Shown here: positions 1 to 5,737 of the stretch, one piece after another
Numbering within the stretch: position 1 is the first letter of the stretch
Layout of the letters: each line of letters starts with the position of its first letter
Assembly (NCBI GenBank): GCA_023387775.1
Contig: JAEWHN010000312.1
Span: forward strand, 1-6,099
Source of the DNA: Pseudomonadota bacterium
GTDB lineage: Bacteria; Pseudomonadota; Alphaproteobacteria; Rhizobiales; Rhizobiaceae
Reading direction: 5' to 3'
DNA: 6,099 nucleotides
Notes under the pieces: model-generated
Database searches by the model: none
What the model was told of the DNA's origin: nothing
The model's input: only the letters and a program-made list of their open reading frames with translations
Program-made: the position numbers and the translations under genes

Positions 1-94
1 GCCCAGGTCTGTACGGCTGCAAATAAGCGGCAAAGAACGAGCCGACGTGGATTGACGGCCTGCGACGTTTTCCGCACCCTGCTGCCCGGCAAAC

Positions 95-100
95 GGGAGG
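95..100 (+). promoter_or_regulatory. Ribosome binding site deciding the cupin start
   Basis: GGGAGG lies 5 nt before ATG 106. It favours the start that exposes the signal peptide at the N-terminus over the upstream TTG at 52. Confidence 0.75.
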
Positions 101-105
101 CTTTC

Positions 106-531
106 ATGCGAATAATCCTGGCATCAGCACTGCTCCTGGCATGCGCCACAAGCACCGCCCAGGCGCTCGACAGTCACGGCGCGGCGGTGGTGGTGTCTCC
201 GGTCGCGTCGGCTACGCAAACCGCATCCGGCCAGCCGATCACATTGCCGCAGAAGAACGTGCAGGTTCTGGTCTCCACCTATGAGATCGCGCCTGGCGCG
301 AAACTGCCGGTTCACAAGCACCCATTCCCGCGCTACGCCTATGTCCAGGCCGGCACGCTGGAAGTGACCAATGTCGAGACCGGCAAGAGCACCACCTACC
401 GGCCCGGCGACTTTGTCGTGGAAATGATCGGACAGTGGCATCGAGGCGCCAATATCGGCAACGACGAAGTCAAGCTGCTGGTAATCGATCAGGTCGAGGA
501 AGGTGCACAGAACACGATATTGCAGCAGTAA
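106..531 (+). CDS. Exported small cupin-domain protein
   Basis: Predicted 141-residue single-domain cupin beta-barrel protein. Residues 1-20 form a signal peptide (Arg2, then a hydrophobic run to about residue 13, with AQA before position 21), so it probably acts in the periplasm. A lipobox-like LLAC at 10-13 makes a lipoprotein possible, though Leu at -2 is not ideal. Cupin motif 1 is visible at G64-G83, with His70 and His72 as HxH. The usual metal-binding Glu position holds Arg76. Motif 2 spans G101-N116, with His112 and Asn116. Cupins often bind a metal through three His and one Glu, so this one keeps three His but lacks the Glu. The substrate cannot be read from sequence. An in-frame TTG at 52 would add 18 residues that do not look like a signal peptide, so ATG 106 with a GGGAGG site is preferred. 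It is convergent with the amidase and has no partner on its own strand here. Confidence 0.85.
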   Translation: MRIILASALLLACATSTAQALDSHGAAVVVSPVASATQTASGQPITLPQKNVQVLVSTYEIAPGAKLPVHKHPFPRYAYVQAGTLEVTNVETGKSTTYRPGDFVVEMIGQWHRGANIGNDEVKLLVIDQVEEGAQNTILQQ

Positions 532-579
532 TTGCTTGGCTTTGCGTCAGCTTTCATCGTGTGAACGCTGGCCCCGCGG

Positions 580-602
580 GCCGGGCATCGGTGCGCCCGG
601 GC
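580..602. other. GC-rich hairpin after the cupin gene
   Basis: CCGGGC (581-586) and GCCCGG (595-600) form a 6-bp stem around an 8-nt loop, about 50 nt after the cupin stop. No T-run follows on the + strand, so it is at best a weak or factor-assisted end for the cupin transcript. It may simply reflect the high GC content. Confidence 0.25.
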
Positions 603-626
603 TGGCATGAGAATTCGCCCTTATGC

Positions 627-648
627 AAAAGGGAGGCAACCGCCTCCC
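627..648 (-). terminator. Intrinsic terminator of the amidase gene
   Basis: GGGAGGC (631-637) and GCCTCCC (642-648) pair perfectly over 7 bp around a 4-nt loop. Read on the - strand, the stem is followed at once by TTTT (630-627), the classic Rho-independent layout, 65 nt past the amidase stop. On the + strand the stem is preceded by AAAA but has no T-run after it, so it should act mainly on the amidase transcript, though it could also stabilise the end of the cupin mRNA. Confidence 0.75.
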
Positions 649-713
649 CTCTCGCATGCCAGTGGGGGCAGCCGCGCAAGCCGTCGCGCCTGGCGGCTGC
701 ATCGTCGGCCCGT

Positions 714-1556
714 TCAGGCTGCTTCGAGCCAGCGCGAGTGCACCCAACCAATCTTGTCCTGCGGGGCGCCGGTGCTGAGCGGGTTCACCTCGAACCAGAC
801 GCCGTCCGCCCCGATCTGCCGGACAAGTGATCCGTCCTTCAGCATCTCGATTGCGTTGAACGAGACCCCCGGCCCGGTTCGGAGTGTCAGCCCTGTTCCG
901 GACACCACCTTGAACAGGTTATCCGAATTCGAGGCTCGCCCGTATAGCTGCGCCCGGAACCGCTCCAGGTTGAAGGCCGGGCCCGGGTCCTGCTTGCGTC
1001 CGGGCGAGACATCGTCGTGGCCGAGCAGGTTCTGCTCGGGAATGCCGTAATGCTTGACGATCGCCGACGCCGCCAGCAGCGCCGCCTCCATCTGGGCCTG
1101 TTCGAAGATTTCCCAGCCATGCATCGTGCTCGGGTCAAAGTTCTTGTGGCGCGCCCGTATCACGCGTTCGTCAGGCACCCGGCCACCGACCCGGTTTCGC
1201 CAGTTGCCCGGCTCGCCGTTCAGCAGTCCCCAGTTCACGATTTCGATGCCGATTGCATACTGGTTCATACCGACAAGGTTTCGCCAGCTTGAGCGGCCGG
1301 CATGCCAGGCAACCGTGTTGAACGGCACCATCTGCGTAATGGCTCCGTTGTGATCGATGACCAGATGCGCCGACGCGTCGGACTCCCTGTTCCTGAACCA
1401 TGAAATCGCACCATCCGCCGTCCCGCCGGCGGTGTAGTGCATGATCAGATATGACGGGCAGCCGGACCCGAACTGAGCCCCCTTGTTGTTCGTGAGTTCG
1501 AACGGCACCAGTCGTCCATTGTCTGCCACCAGACGATGATTTTCATTGACGCGCAT
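714..1556 (-). CDS. N-acetylmuramoyl-L-alanine amidase (Amidase_2 type) with C-terminal SH3-like domain
   Basis: Predicted 280-residue enzyme that cleaves the bond between N-acetylmuramic acid and L-Ala of peptidoglycan or its fragments. The Amidase_2 (AmpD/AmiD/phage lysozyme-like) domain spans about residues 18-200. Likely zinc ligands are His40 (in MHYTAGG), His180 (in GHDD) and Asp190 (in KQDPG). Glu105 in GIEI and Lys188 match other conserved active-site positions of the family. Residues 215-278 resemble a bacterial SH3 domain (LTLRTGPG near 223-230, GWVHSRWL near 270-277), probably a wall-binding module. No signal peptide is visible, so the enzyme is cytosolic like AmpD or leaves the cell by another route. 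AmpD itself is shorter and lacks SH3. ATG 1556 has a GGAGG site; an in-frame extension to 1679 would add 41 residues with no recognisable signal. An intrinsic terminator follows, and the next gene upstream is divergent. Confidence 0.9.
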   Translation of the reverse strand: MRVNENHRLVADNGRLVPFELTNNKGAQFGSGCPSYLIMHYTAGGTADGAISWFRNRESDASAHLVIDHNGAITQMVPFNTVAWHAGRSSWRNLVGMNQYAIGIEIVNWGLLNGEPGNWRNRVGGRVPDERVIRARHKNFDPSTMHGWEIFEQAQMEAALLAASAIVKHYGIPEQNLLGHDDVSPGRKQDPGPAFNLERFRAQLYGRASNSDNLFKVVSGTGLTLRTGPGVSFNAIEMLKDGSLVRQIGADGVWFEVNPLSTGAPQDKIGWVHSRWLEAA

Positions 1557-1561
1557 TCCAC

Positions 1562-1566
1562 CCTCC
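1562..1566 (-). promoter_or_regulatory. Ribosome binding site deciding the amidase start
   Basis: On the - strand GGAGG (within GGGAGGG) sits 5 nt before the ATG at 1556. This supports the 280-residue form over an upstream in-frame ATG at 1679. Confidence 0.75.
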
Positions 1567-1641
1567 CTGTGCCTCAGGAAACTCTGGCCCCCGAACACCG
1601 ACCTAGATCGCAGGTTGCGAGCAGACCAGACTTCACGGCCC

Positions 1642-1670
1642 TTGCATTTTAACAATTTGAAAGAGATATT
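1642..1670 (+). promoter_or_regulatory. Candidate sigma70-type promoter for the three-helix membrane protein gene
   Basis: TTGCAT (1642-1647) and GATATT (1665-1670) are separated by 17 nt, with ATG 1704 lying 33 nt after the second box. The matches to TTGACA and TATAAT are only partial (3 of 6 and 4 of 6). The segment is the most A+T-rich of the lines I counted (about 40% GC over 1621-1680) and lies in the gap between divergent genes, so promoters for both directions are expected here. I could not pick a convincing - strand promoter for the amidase. Confidence 0.3.
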
Positions 1671-1703
1671 TTCCAGCAATAAAACAGAAGCGGGGGCAAA
1701 TTC

Positions 1704-2339
1704 ATGTCCAGGACATCTGTATTCGGGCTCGGCGCACTTGGCGGAATATTACCGATCCTTGTCAGCCTGCTGACTGTCGATTTCGCGACACTGCTCGATG
1801 GCAGCAGCCCCCTTACGCCGGGAAATTACATTGGATATGGCGTAAGAGTATCCATTCTGATCTTGCTTGGCGGAATAATAGCTTCACTGAACAATGAAGT
1901 GAGAAGCCCGATTGCACTCGTGCAGCTTGGCATAGCTGCCCCGGCCCTGATCACTTCATACATCAACGGCGGCGCAAACCAGAACAATATATCCGCATTC
2001 CTTGGCAGCAGCATCGTCACGCAGGCCAGAGCGAATGACGCACAGACAGACAGACGCGCCCAGATTGCCGGCGGGTTCATGAGCGACATTGCTGCCGGCT
2101 TCTCCATCCGCCTGGATGTGCTCGATGCGGAGCGGCGACTCCAAGGGACGAAGGCTGAGCCGCTCTCGCCGGAGGGTGATCCGATCTCCATCTACCCGCC
2201 CACGGAAACGGAGAGCGGCCTTGGCGTCTATTGCACAACTCCGTTGGGCCGCTTCGGCCCCGGCCCAGAAAATCCCATCGGCGCCCCGTGCGAAGTGCCG
2301 ACGCCTGCCGGGGTCCTTTCGGGCTCCGTTTCAGAATAG
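1704..2339 (+). CDS. Hypothetical inner-membrane protein with three predicted helices and a Pro/Gly-rich tail
   Basis: I do not recognise a family for this 211-residue protein. Hydrophobic segments lie at about residues 5-24, 44-62 and 68-87. A polar stretch follows (88-160, with charged RLDVLDAERRL near 136-146), then a tail rich in Pro, Gly and Thr to the C-terminus, with Cys177 and Cys196. No classic cleavable signal is seen, so the first segment is probably a membrane anchor. The Shine-Dalgarno is poor: a G-run at 1692-1696, 7 nt before ATG. The first half of the gene is about 47-53% GC in lines counted by hand, against about 65% in neighbouring genes. It uses ATA for isoleucine at residues 15, 58, 59, 77 and 96 and also contains TTA, AGG and AGA codons, while the 3' part returns to high GC. 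It is divergent from the amidase and 105 bp upstream of the porin start on the same strand, so co-transcription with the porin is possible. Real coding is likely but function is unknown. Confidence 0.65.
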   Translation: MSRTSVFGLGALGGILPILVSLLTVDFATLLDGSSPLTPGNYIGYGVRVSILILLGGIIASLNNEVRSPIALVQLGIAAPALITSYINGGANQNNISAFLGSSIVTQARANDAQTDRRAQIAGGFMSDIAAGFSIRLDVLDAERRLQGTKAEPLSPEGDPISIYPPTETESGLGVYCTTPLGRFGPGPENPIGAPCEVPTPAGVLSGSVSE

Positions 2340-2433
2340 GAAGCGCCGGGCATCTCATCGCCTGCAAATCCAGGCCCGCGGCCGTGCATGTTGCCTAACG
2401 TGATGTGCCTCTGGCGAAAGCTGATGACTGAGT

Positions 2434-2438
2434 GGAGG
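2434..2438 (+). promoter_or_regulatory. Ribosome binding site deciding the porin start
   Basis: GGAGG lies 6 nt before ATG 2445. Upstream in-frame ATGs at 2388 and 2424 have poorer sites and would place charged residues ahead of the signal peptide. Confidence 0.75.
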
Positions 2439-2444
2439 ACGCTG

Positions 2445-3857
2445 ATGCGATTGAAGCCTGCACTACTCCGCCGACCGAAGCGCCTGCTTGGCGCGGCGAT
2501 GCTCGTGAGCAGCCTGGCTTTCGTGGCGTTGCGGCCCCTGCCGGCGCATGCCGATGCCGAGGCCGGCAGCTCACCCCAGAGCATCTGGGAATGGGGGACG
2601 TTGACCGGCGATTGGGGCGGACACAGGAAGGCCCTGAAGGACAAGGGCATCGAGTTCACGATCAACTATATCGGCGAGCTCATGAACGTCGTCTCGGGAG
2701 GAGTGAGGCGCGGCTCCACCTACGAGGGGCAACTGAACGTCACTACGGATCTGGACCTGGAGCGGCTTCTCGGCTGGAAGGGAATGCGGGCCCAGGCAAC
2801 TATCTTCCAGATACACGATGTGGATAACCGCAACGTTGAGAGCAATGTCGAGAGCCTGAGCGACCCCAGCAGTATCGATGCGCTGCCGACCACCCGTCTC
2901 TTCACCGCATGGATCGAACGGGATTTCGAAAAATCGGCTTCCTTCCGCATTGGCCAGCTGGCGGCCGACAGCGAATTCATCATAGCTCCGACGGCCGCAG
3001 GATTGATCAACAGCACCTTCGGCTGGCCGGCTCTCAACATGGCGGATCTGCCGAGCGGAGGCCCTGCCTATCCTCTTGCCACGCCCGGCGCACGACTGCT
3101 GCTGGGACAGGACAAGCCCTGGTCGTTTCTCACCGCCATCTTCAGCGGCAATCCGGCCGGCTCGCATTGCACGACCAATCCGCAGGCCTGCGATCGCTAC
3201 GGCCTGACATTCAGCTTCAGCGGCGGGGCCTTGATCTTTGCGGAGGCGCGCTACACTGCCGAAAAAGCGGATCACGATGCGGGCCAAGCCGGGACCTACA
3301 AGCTGGGCGGTTGGTACCATACCGGAGATTTCGCCGACCAACGGTTTGGAGCCGACCGCGCCGGCCATGAGGTTTCGCTTGCCTTGCCGGGCGTCTCTCC
3401 GCTCATGCACCGCGGCAACTGGGGGATCTACGCCGTTGCCGACCAGCCGCTGTGGAGCGTCGGCTCGCGCGATATCAGCGCGTTCCTGCGGGGCGAGGTC
3501 GTTCCTGCCGACCGCAACCTGGTTTCCTGGTATGTCGATGGCGGCATCGGGATCAAGGGACCGTTCGGGTCGCGTCCCAAGGACAGTTTGACGGTCGGCC
3601 TCGCCTATTCCAGGATCAGCAACGACGCCATTGCGCTCGACCGTGAGAAGGTCGCGACGCTCGGGGCGGGCCCGATCCGTTCCGGCGAACTGGCGCTGGA
3701 AGTCAGCTACATAGCGCAGATCAGCCCCTGGTGGTCGCTCCAGCCGGATTTCCAGTACATCGTCCGTCCTGGTGGTGGGGCTCCCGATCCTGCGAACCCT
3801 TCCTCTCGCATACCCAACGCAACCGTGATCGGTCTGCGGACCACGATCAAGTTCTGA
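2445..3857 (+). CDS. Carbohydrate-selective porin, OprB family
   Basis: Predicted 470-residue outer membrane beta-barrel porin of the OprB type, a family that lets glucose and other sugars cross the outer membrane; the actual substrate is not readable here. Residues 1-36 form a signal peptide: a basic start (MRLKP then several Arg/Lys to about 13), a hydrophobic core at 14-29, and cleavage after AHA at 34-36. The mature part opens with a typical OprB segment near 47-80 (WEWGTLTGDWGG, then a basic stretch and the first barrel strand). The protein ends in Phe, as expected for barrel assembly by the BAM complex, and its last strand contains NATVIGL. The length fits the family. Two Cys in the middle (in HCTTNPQAC) are close enough to form a loop disulfide, which is inference. 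An upstream in-frame ATG at 2388 is less likely than 2445. No sugar transporter or regulator gene is adjacent. Confidence 0.9.
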   Translation: MRLKPALLRRPKRLLGAAMLVSSLAFVALRPLPAHADAEAGSSPQSIWEWGTLTGDWGGHRKALKDKGIEFTINYIGELMNVVSGGVRRGSTYEGQLNVTTDLDLERLLGWKGMRAQATIFQIHDVDNRNVESNVESLSDPSSIDALPTTRLFTAWIERDFEKSASFRIGQLAADSEFIIAPTAAGLINSTFGWPALNMADLPSGGPAYPLATPGARLLLGQDKPWSFLTAIFSGNPAGSHCTTNPQACDRYGLTFSFSGGALIFAEARYTAEKADHDAGQAGTYKLGGWYHTGDFADQRFGADRAGHEVSLALPGVSPLMHRGNWGIYAVADQPLWSVGSRDISAFLRGEVVPADRNLVSWYVDGGIGIKGPFGSRPKDSLTVGLAYSRISNDAIALDREKVATLGAGPIRSGELALEVSYIAQISPWWSLQPDFQYIVRPGGGAPDPANPSSRIPNATVIGLRTTIKF

Positions 3858-3999
3858 GGCCGGCGAAAGGGCTGATGAAACGCAAAAAGAGCCGCTACCT
3901 AGGAGAGACGACGGTTTGATTGCAACCGGTGGGTGGGCAGCGCGTTACACTGGAAGGACCAAGGCGCGCACGACAGGCAACATGCGGCCGCGAGAGCTC

Positions 4000-4030
4000 G
4001 GCTACCCGGAGGGGAACGTCGAGGGTAGCC
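4000..4030. promoter_or_regulatory. Inverted repeat in the leader of the six-helix membrane protein gene
   Basis: GGCTACCC (4000-4007) and GGGTAGCC (4023-4030) are perfect inverted copies with a 15-nt spacer, ending 52 nt before ATG 4083. No T-run follows, so an intrinsic terminator for the porin is unlikely. It could be an operator or a leader-RNA hairpin. The rest of the 3858-4082 gap shows no clear promoter and no convincing porin terminator. Confidence 0.4.
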
Positions 4031-4072
4031 TAGATTCCACGACCGAACGACATCGGGCGCACCTCGAAGAAT

Positions 4073-4077
4073 GGAGG
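4073..4077 (+). promoter_or_regulatory. Ribosome binding site deciding the six-helix protein start
   Basis: GGAGG lies 5 nt before ATG 4083. It overlaps the alternative in-frame ATG at 4071, which would add only four residues and has no comparable site, so 4083 is the likely start. Confidence 0.75.
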
Positions 4078-4082
4078 TTCCC

Positions 4083-4805
4083 ATGTCAATTGTCACAGGT
4101 TCTGAACGCACCTTCCAGGAAGCTGCAACATATGGTGGATTGGTCGATGCTATTGGCGGCGTAGCGACCATCGTCCTGGCGATCGTCGCCTTGTCTGGCT
4201 TGGGCCAGCCCATGCTGGCCGCCGTTGCCACGATCGTCTTCGGCGTGGCCCTGTTGATACAGGGCGGCACGATGCTCACGGAATATACCAAGCTGCTTGG
4301 ACCGGCCGGCGCTGCCGGCGCGACCGAGGAACTGACCGGAGGCGGCGGCATTTCGGCCCTGTTCCTGGTGGGAGCAGCCGGCATCGTGCTTGGCGTGCTT
4401 GCGCTTATCGGCATCGCTTCGGCGACGCTCACGGCTGCGGCAGTCATCGCGTTCGGAGGTGCGCTGCTGTTGAGCAGCAATTCGGTCTGGCATCTCTATC
4501 GAGCGAAGCAGGCGCGGTATCGAAGCGGGGCTGCCCGGGAAATCTCGGCGGCCGAGTTCGTGGCCGGTGAAATGGCGGCGGGTTCGGGGGTTCTCCAGCT
4601 CCTTTCGGGACTTGCCGCAATCGTCCTCGGCATTCTCGCGGTCACCGGCGCAACCCCCTACGTGCTCACGCTCACAGGCCTTCTCATTCTCGGGGCCACC
4701 GTGCTCATGACCGGCAGCACGCTCAGTGGCACCGTCATGGGCTTCATGGAGCCGAGCGCAAAGGCCAGGGGCGAGTTTCCCGCACGGCCTGGCGCGGCCG
4801 AGTAG
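4083..4805 (+). CDS. Six-helix membrane protein built of three two-helix repeats (HdeD/DUF308-like architecture)
   Basis: Predicted 240-residue inner-membrane protein without a cleavable signal. Hydrophobic helices pair up at about residues 20-38 with 43-62, 92-110 with 114-132, and 172-189 with 192-212. The three pairs are copies of one unit. Aligned without gaps from IVL at 30, 101 and 180, each has Ala at +6, Gly at +9, Leu at +15, Gly at +24 and Leu at +28. The loops between units are polar (67-88 Gly/Thr-rich; 137-165 with Arg/Lys), and a short Pro-rich tail closes the protein. Three tandem two-helix units with this Gly pattern recall the HdeD/DUF308 acid-resistance membrane proteins, but this assignment is inference from pattern, not a clear match. 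The gene is 225 bp after the porin behind its own leader with an inverted repeat, so it is probably transcribed separately. Function unknown. Confidence 0.8.
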   Translation: MSIVTGSERTFQEAATYGGLVDAIGGVATIVLAIVALSGLGQPMLAAVATIVFGVALLIQGGTMLTEYTKLLGPAGAAGATEELTGGGGISALFLVGAAGIVLGVLALIGIASATLTAAAVIAFGGALLLSSNSVWHLYRAKQARYRSGAAREISAAEFVAGEMAAGSGVLQLLSGLAAIVLGILAVTGATPYVLTLTGLLILGATVLMTGSTLSGTVMGFMEPSAKARGEFPARPGAAE

Positions 4806-4839
4806 CCGATTCCGGGACAAGGTGGCTGGCACGCCATCA

Positions 4840-4872
4840 AAGCGCCCGCCGTCACGAGAATGGCGGGCGTTT
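4840..4872. terminator. Bidirectional hairpin terminator between convergent genes
   Basis: CGCCCGCC (4843-4850) and GGCGGGCG (4862-4869) pair perfectly around an 11-nt loop, and A/T pairs plus one G-T extend the stem to 4840 and 4872. It lies 35 nt past the stop of the six-helix gene and about 40 nt past the stop of the convergent beta-barrel gene. Each strand has only a three-base T-run after the strong stem, so it is a modest intrinsic terminator that could serve both genes. A second small stem (GCTGGC/GCCAGC, about 4876-4894) lies nearer the beta-barrel stop and has no T-run. Confidence 0.6.
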
Positions 4873-4912
4873 CCGGCTGGCCGTCAGCGCCAGCGAGCCA
4901 AAGCCGGACTCG

Positions 4913-5686
4913 TCAAAAGTGAATGCCAAGGCTTGCGAAGAGGCCGTGCTGGGTCACGTCGAAGACAAAGCCGCCTTTTCTGTAGTCGGTGTAGATGGCT
5001 CGGTAGCCCAGGGCGGTCGATATCGTCTCGGACCAGTTATAGCCGACGGTCGCAAATCCCTGCGCCGTTATCTTCGACCCGACCCCGAAGCCGCCGACAT
5101 CGCCGAGCGCATTGATGAACCAGCGATCATTGATGTCGTAATGCATCGCCAGACCGACGGTCGGATCGACCCACTGCTTCACGTCCTCGCCGCTGAGCTG
5201 GGGCAGGCCGCCGGGGCGCTGGAGATCGATGTTCATCGTCAGACGCTGGTAGCGCGCGCCGACGGTTGCGCTGAGATCCATATTGCTCACGCCGACAGGC
5301 AGCTGGTAGCCAAGCAGGGCCGAAGCCGTAAGCTGCCTTAGATCCAGATCGATCGAGCCGCCGTCGGGGGTCGACTTCTCCTCCGAAAGCTTCACCCACA
5401 TCAGATCGGCAAGCAGCAGCCAGTCATCGTTCCTTGCGCCAAACGAGCCCATGAGGGCTCCGTCGAGATGCCTGAGGGCGTCCAGGGGCGTCACGTTGAT
5501 GTGGGTTGGCGGCAGACCGAGAACCCCGACATCGCCCGTGACGCCGGCTGCCCAGCCATAAAGCGTCAGCTGGTATCGCCATTCCGAAGGGACCGGGGGT
5601 GGAGGCGCCGTTTCGAGATCGGCCGCCATGACAGGAGAGGTAAAGATCGTCAGCGAAGTCAGGCATGCCAGGCCAAGCGCTTTCAT
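4913..5686 (-). CDS. Outer membrane beta-barrel protein of unknown function
   Basis: Predicted 257-residue exported protein. Residues 1-21 are a signal peptide (MKALG, hydrophobic core, cleavage after VMA before ADLET). A short Pro-rich linker (27-33) follows. From residue 36 onward, alternating polar/hydrophobic segments with aromatic girdles resemble strands of a small barrel, for example YQLTLYGWAAGV at 38-49 and WLLLADLMWVKL in the second quarter. The chain ends in FASLGIHF, with the terminal Phe typical of BAM-assembled barrels. The length suits 8 to 12 strands. The overall look matches uncharacterised alphaproteobacterial outer membrane proteins, and I cannot name a ligand. In-frame ATGs upstream (5722, 5698) would place a charged segment before the signal peptide, and the 5722 start falls within the 16-bp palindrome, so ATG 5686 with a GAGGA site is preferred. 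It is convergent with the six-helix gene and co-directional with the sulfatase fragment, 307 bp downstream of that gene's stop. Confidence 0.85.
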   Translation of the reverse strand: MKALGLACLTSLTIFTSPVMAADLETAPPPPVPSEWRYQLTLYGWAAGVTGDVGVLGLPPTHINVTPLDALRHLDGALMGSFGARNDDWLLLADLMWVKLSEEKSTPDGGSIDLDLRQLTASALLGYQLPVGVSNMDLSATVGARYQRLTMNIDLQRPGGLPQLSGEDVKQWVDPTVGLAMHYDINDRWFINALGDVGGFGVGSKITAQGFATVGYNWSETISTALGYRAIYTDYRKGGFVFDVTQHGLFASLGIHF

Positions 5687-5691
5687 GTCCG

Positions 5692-5696
5692 TCCTC
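5692..5696 (-). promoter_or_regulatory. Ribosome binding site deciding the beta-barrel gene start
   Basis: On the - strand GAGGA sits 5 nt before the ATG at 5686, which puts the signal peptide exactly at the N-terminus. It overlaps the alternative ATG at 5698. Confidence 0.7.
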
Positions 5697-5721
5697 ATTC
5701 GGGGCTGGGCGTCAGTGCGCA

Positions 5722-5737
5722 ATAGACCCGGGTCTAT
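5722..5737. promoter_or_regulatory. Perfect 16-bp palindrome, probable operator
   Basis: ATAGACCCGGGTCTAT reads the same on both strands and has no spacer. It starts 35 nt upstream of the beta-barrel start codon and directly beside an A+T-rich stretch (about 5750-5785) suited to a promoter on the - strand. A dyad of this size and position is typical of a binding site for a dimeric repressor; TAGACC-type half-sites remind me of some TetR-family operators, which is recollection and inference. No regulator gene lies in the window. Confidence 0.55.

Noticed and set aside
1..55. Possible tail of an upstream + strand gene (17 codons ending in TGA at 53-55, or seven ending in TAA at 24-26)
   Set aside because: Both stretches are too short to recognise, and either could occur by chance. 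The region more likely holds the cupin gene's upstream sequence, with no promoter I could identify.
607..1050. 147-codon open frame on the + strand opposite the amidase
   Set aside because: It is antisense to an amidase with intact catalytic residues, runs through the amidase terminator, and shows no recognisable domain.
2043..2055. Three CAGA units inside the orphan membrane protein gene, considered as a phase-variation tract
   Set aside because: Three copies of a tetranucleotide are too few for the slippage seen in real phase-variable genes.
2571..3410. 279-codon open frame on the - strand opposite the porin gene
   Set aside because: It is antisense to a well-supported OprB gene. Its translation is Arg/Ala/Gly-rich with no domain pattern, as expected from a shadow of GC-rich coding DNA.
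3875..3919. 14-residue basic mini-ORF (MKRKKSRYLGETTV) just after the porin stop
   Set aside because: It has only a weak AAGG before the ATG, and nothing shows it is translated. A leader peptide role cannot be supported.
3899..4480. 193-codon open frame on the - strand across the leader and first part of the six-helix gene
   Set aside because: Low-complexity Ala/Pro/Ser/Thr translation that overlaps the supported + strand gene; no ribosome site was seen.
4086..4832. 248-codon open frame on the - strand opposite the six-helix gene
   Set aside because: The translation is very rich in Arg, Gly and His without hydrophobic core periodicity, while the + strand frame gives clear membrane helices and an internal repeat.
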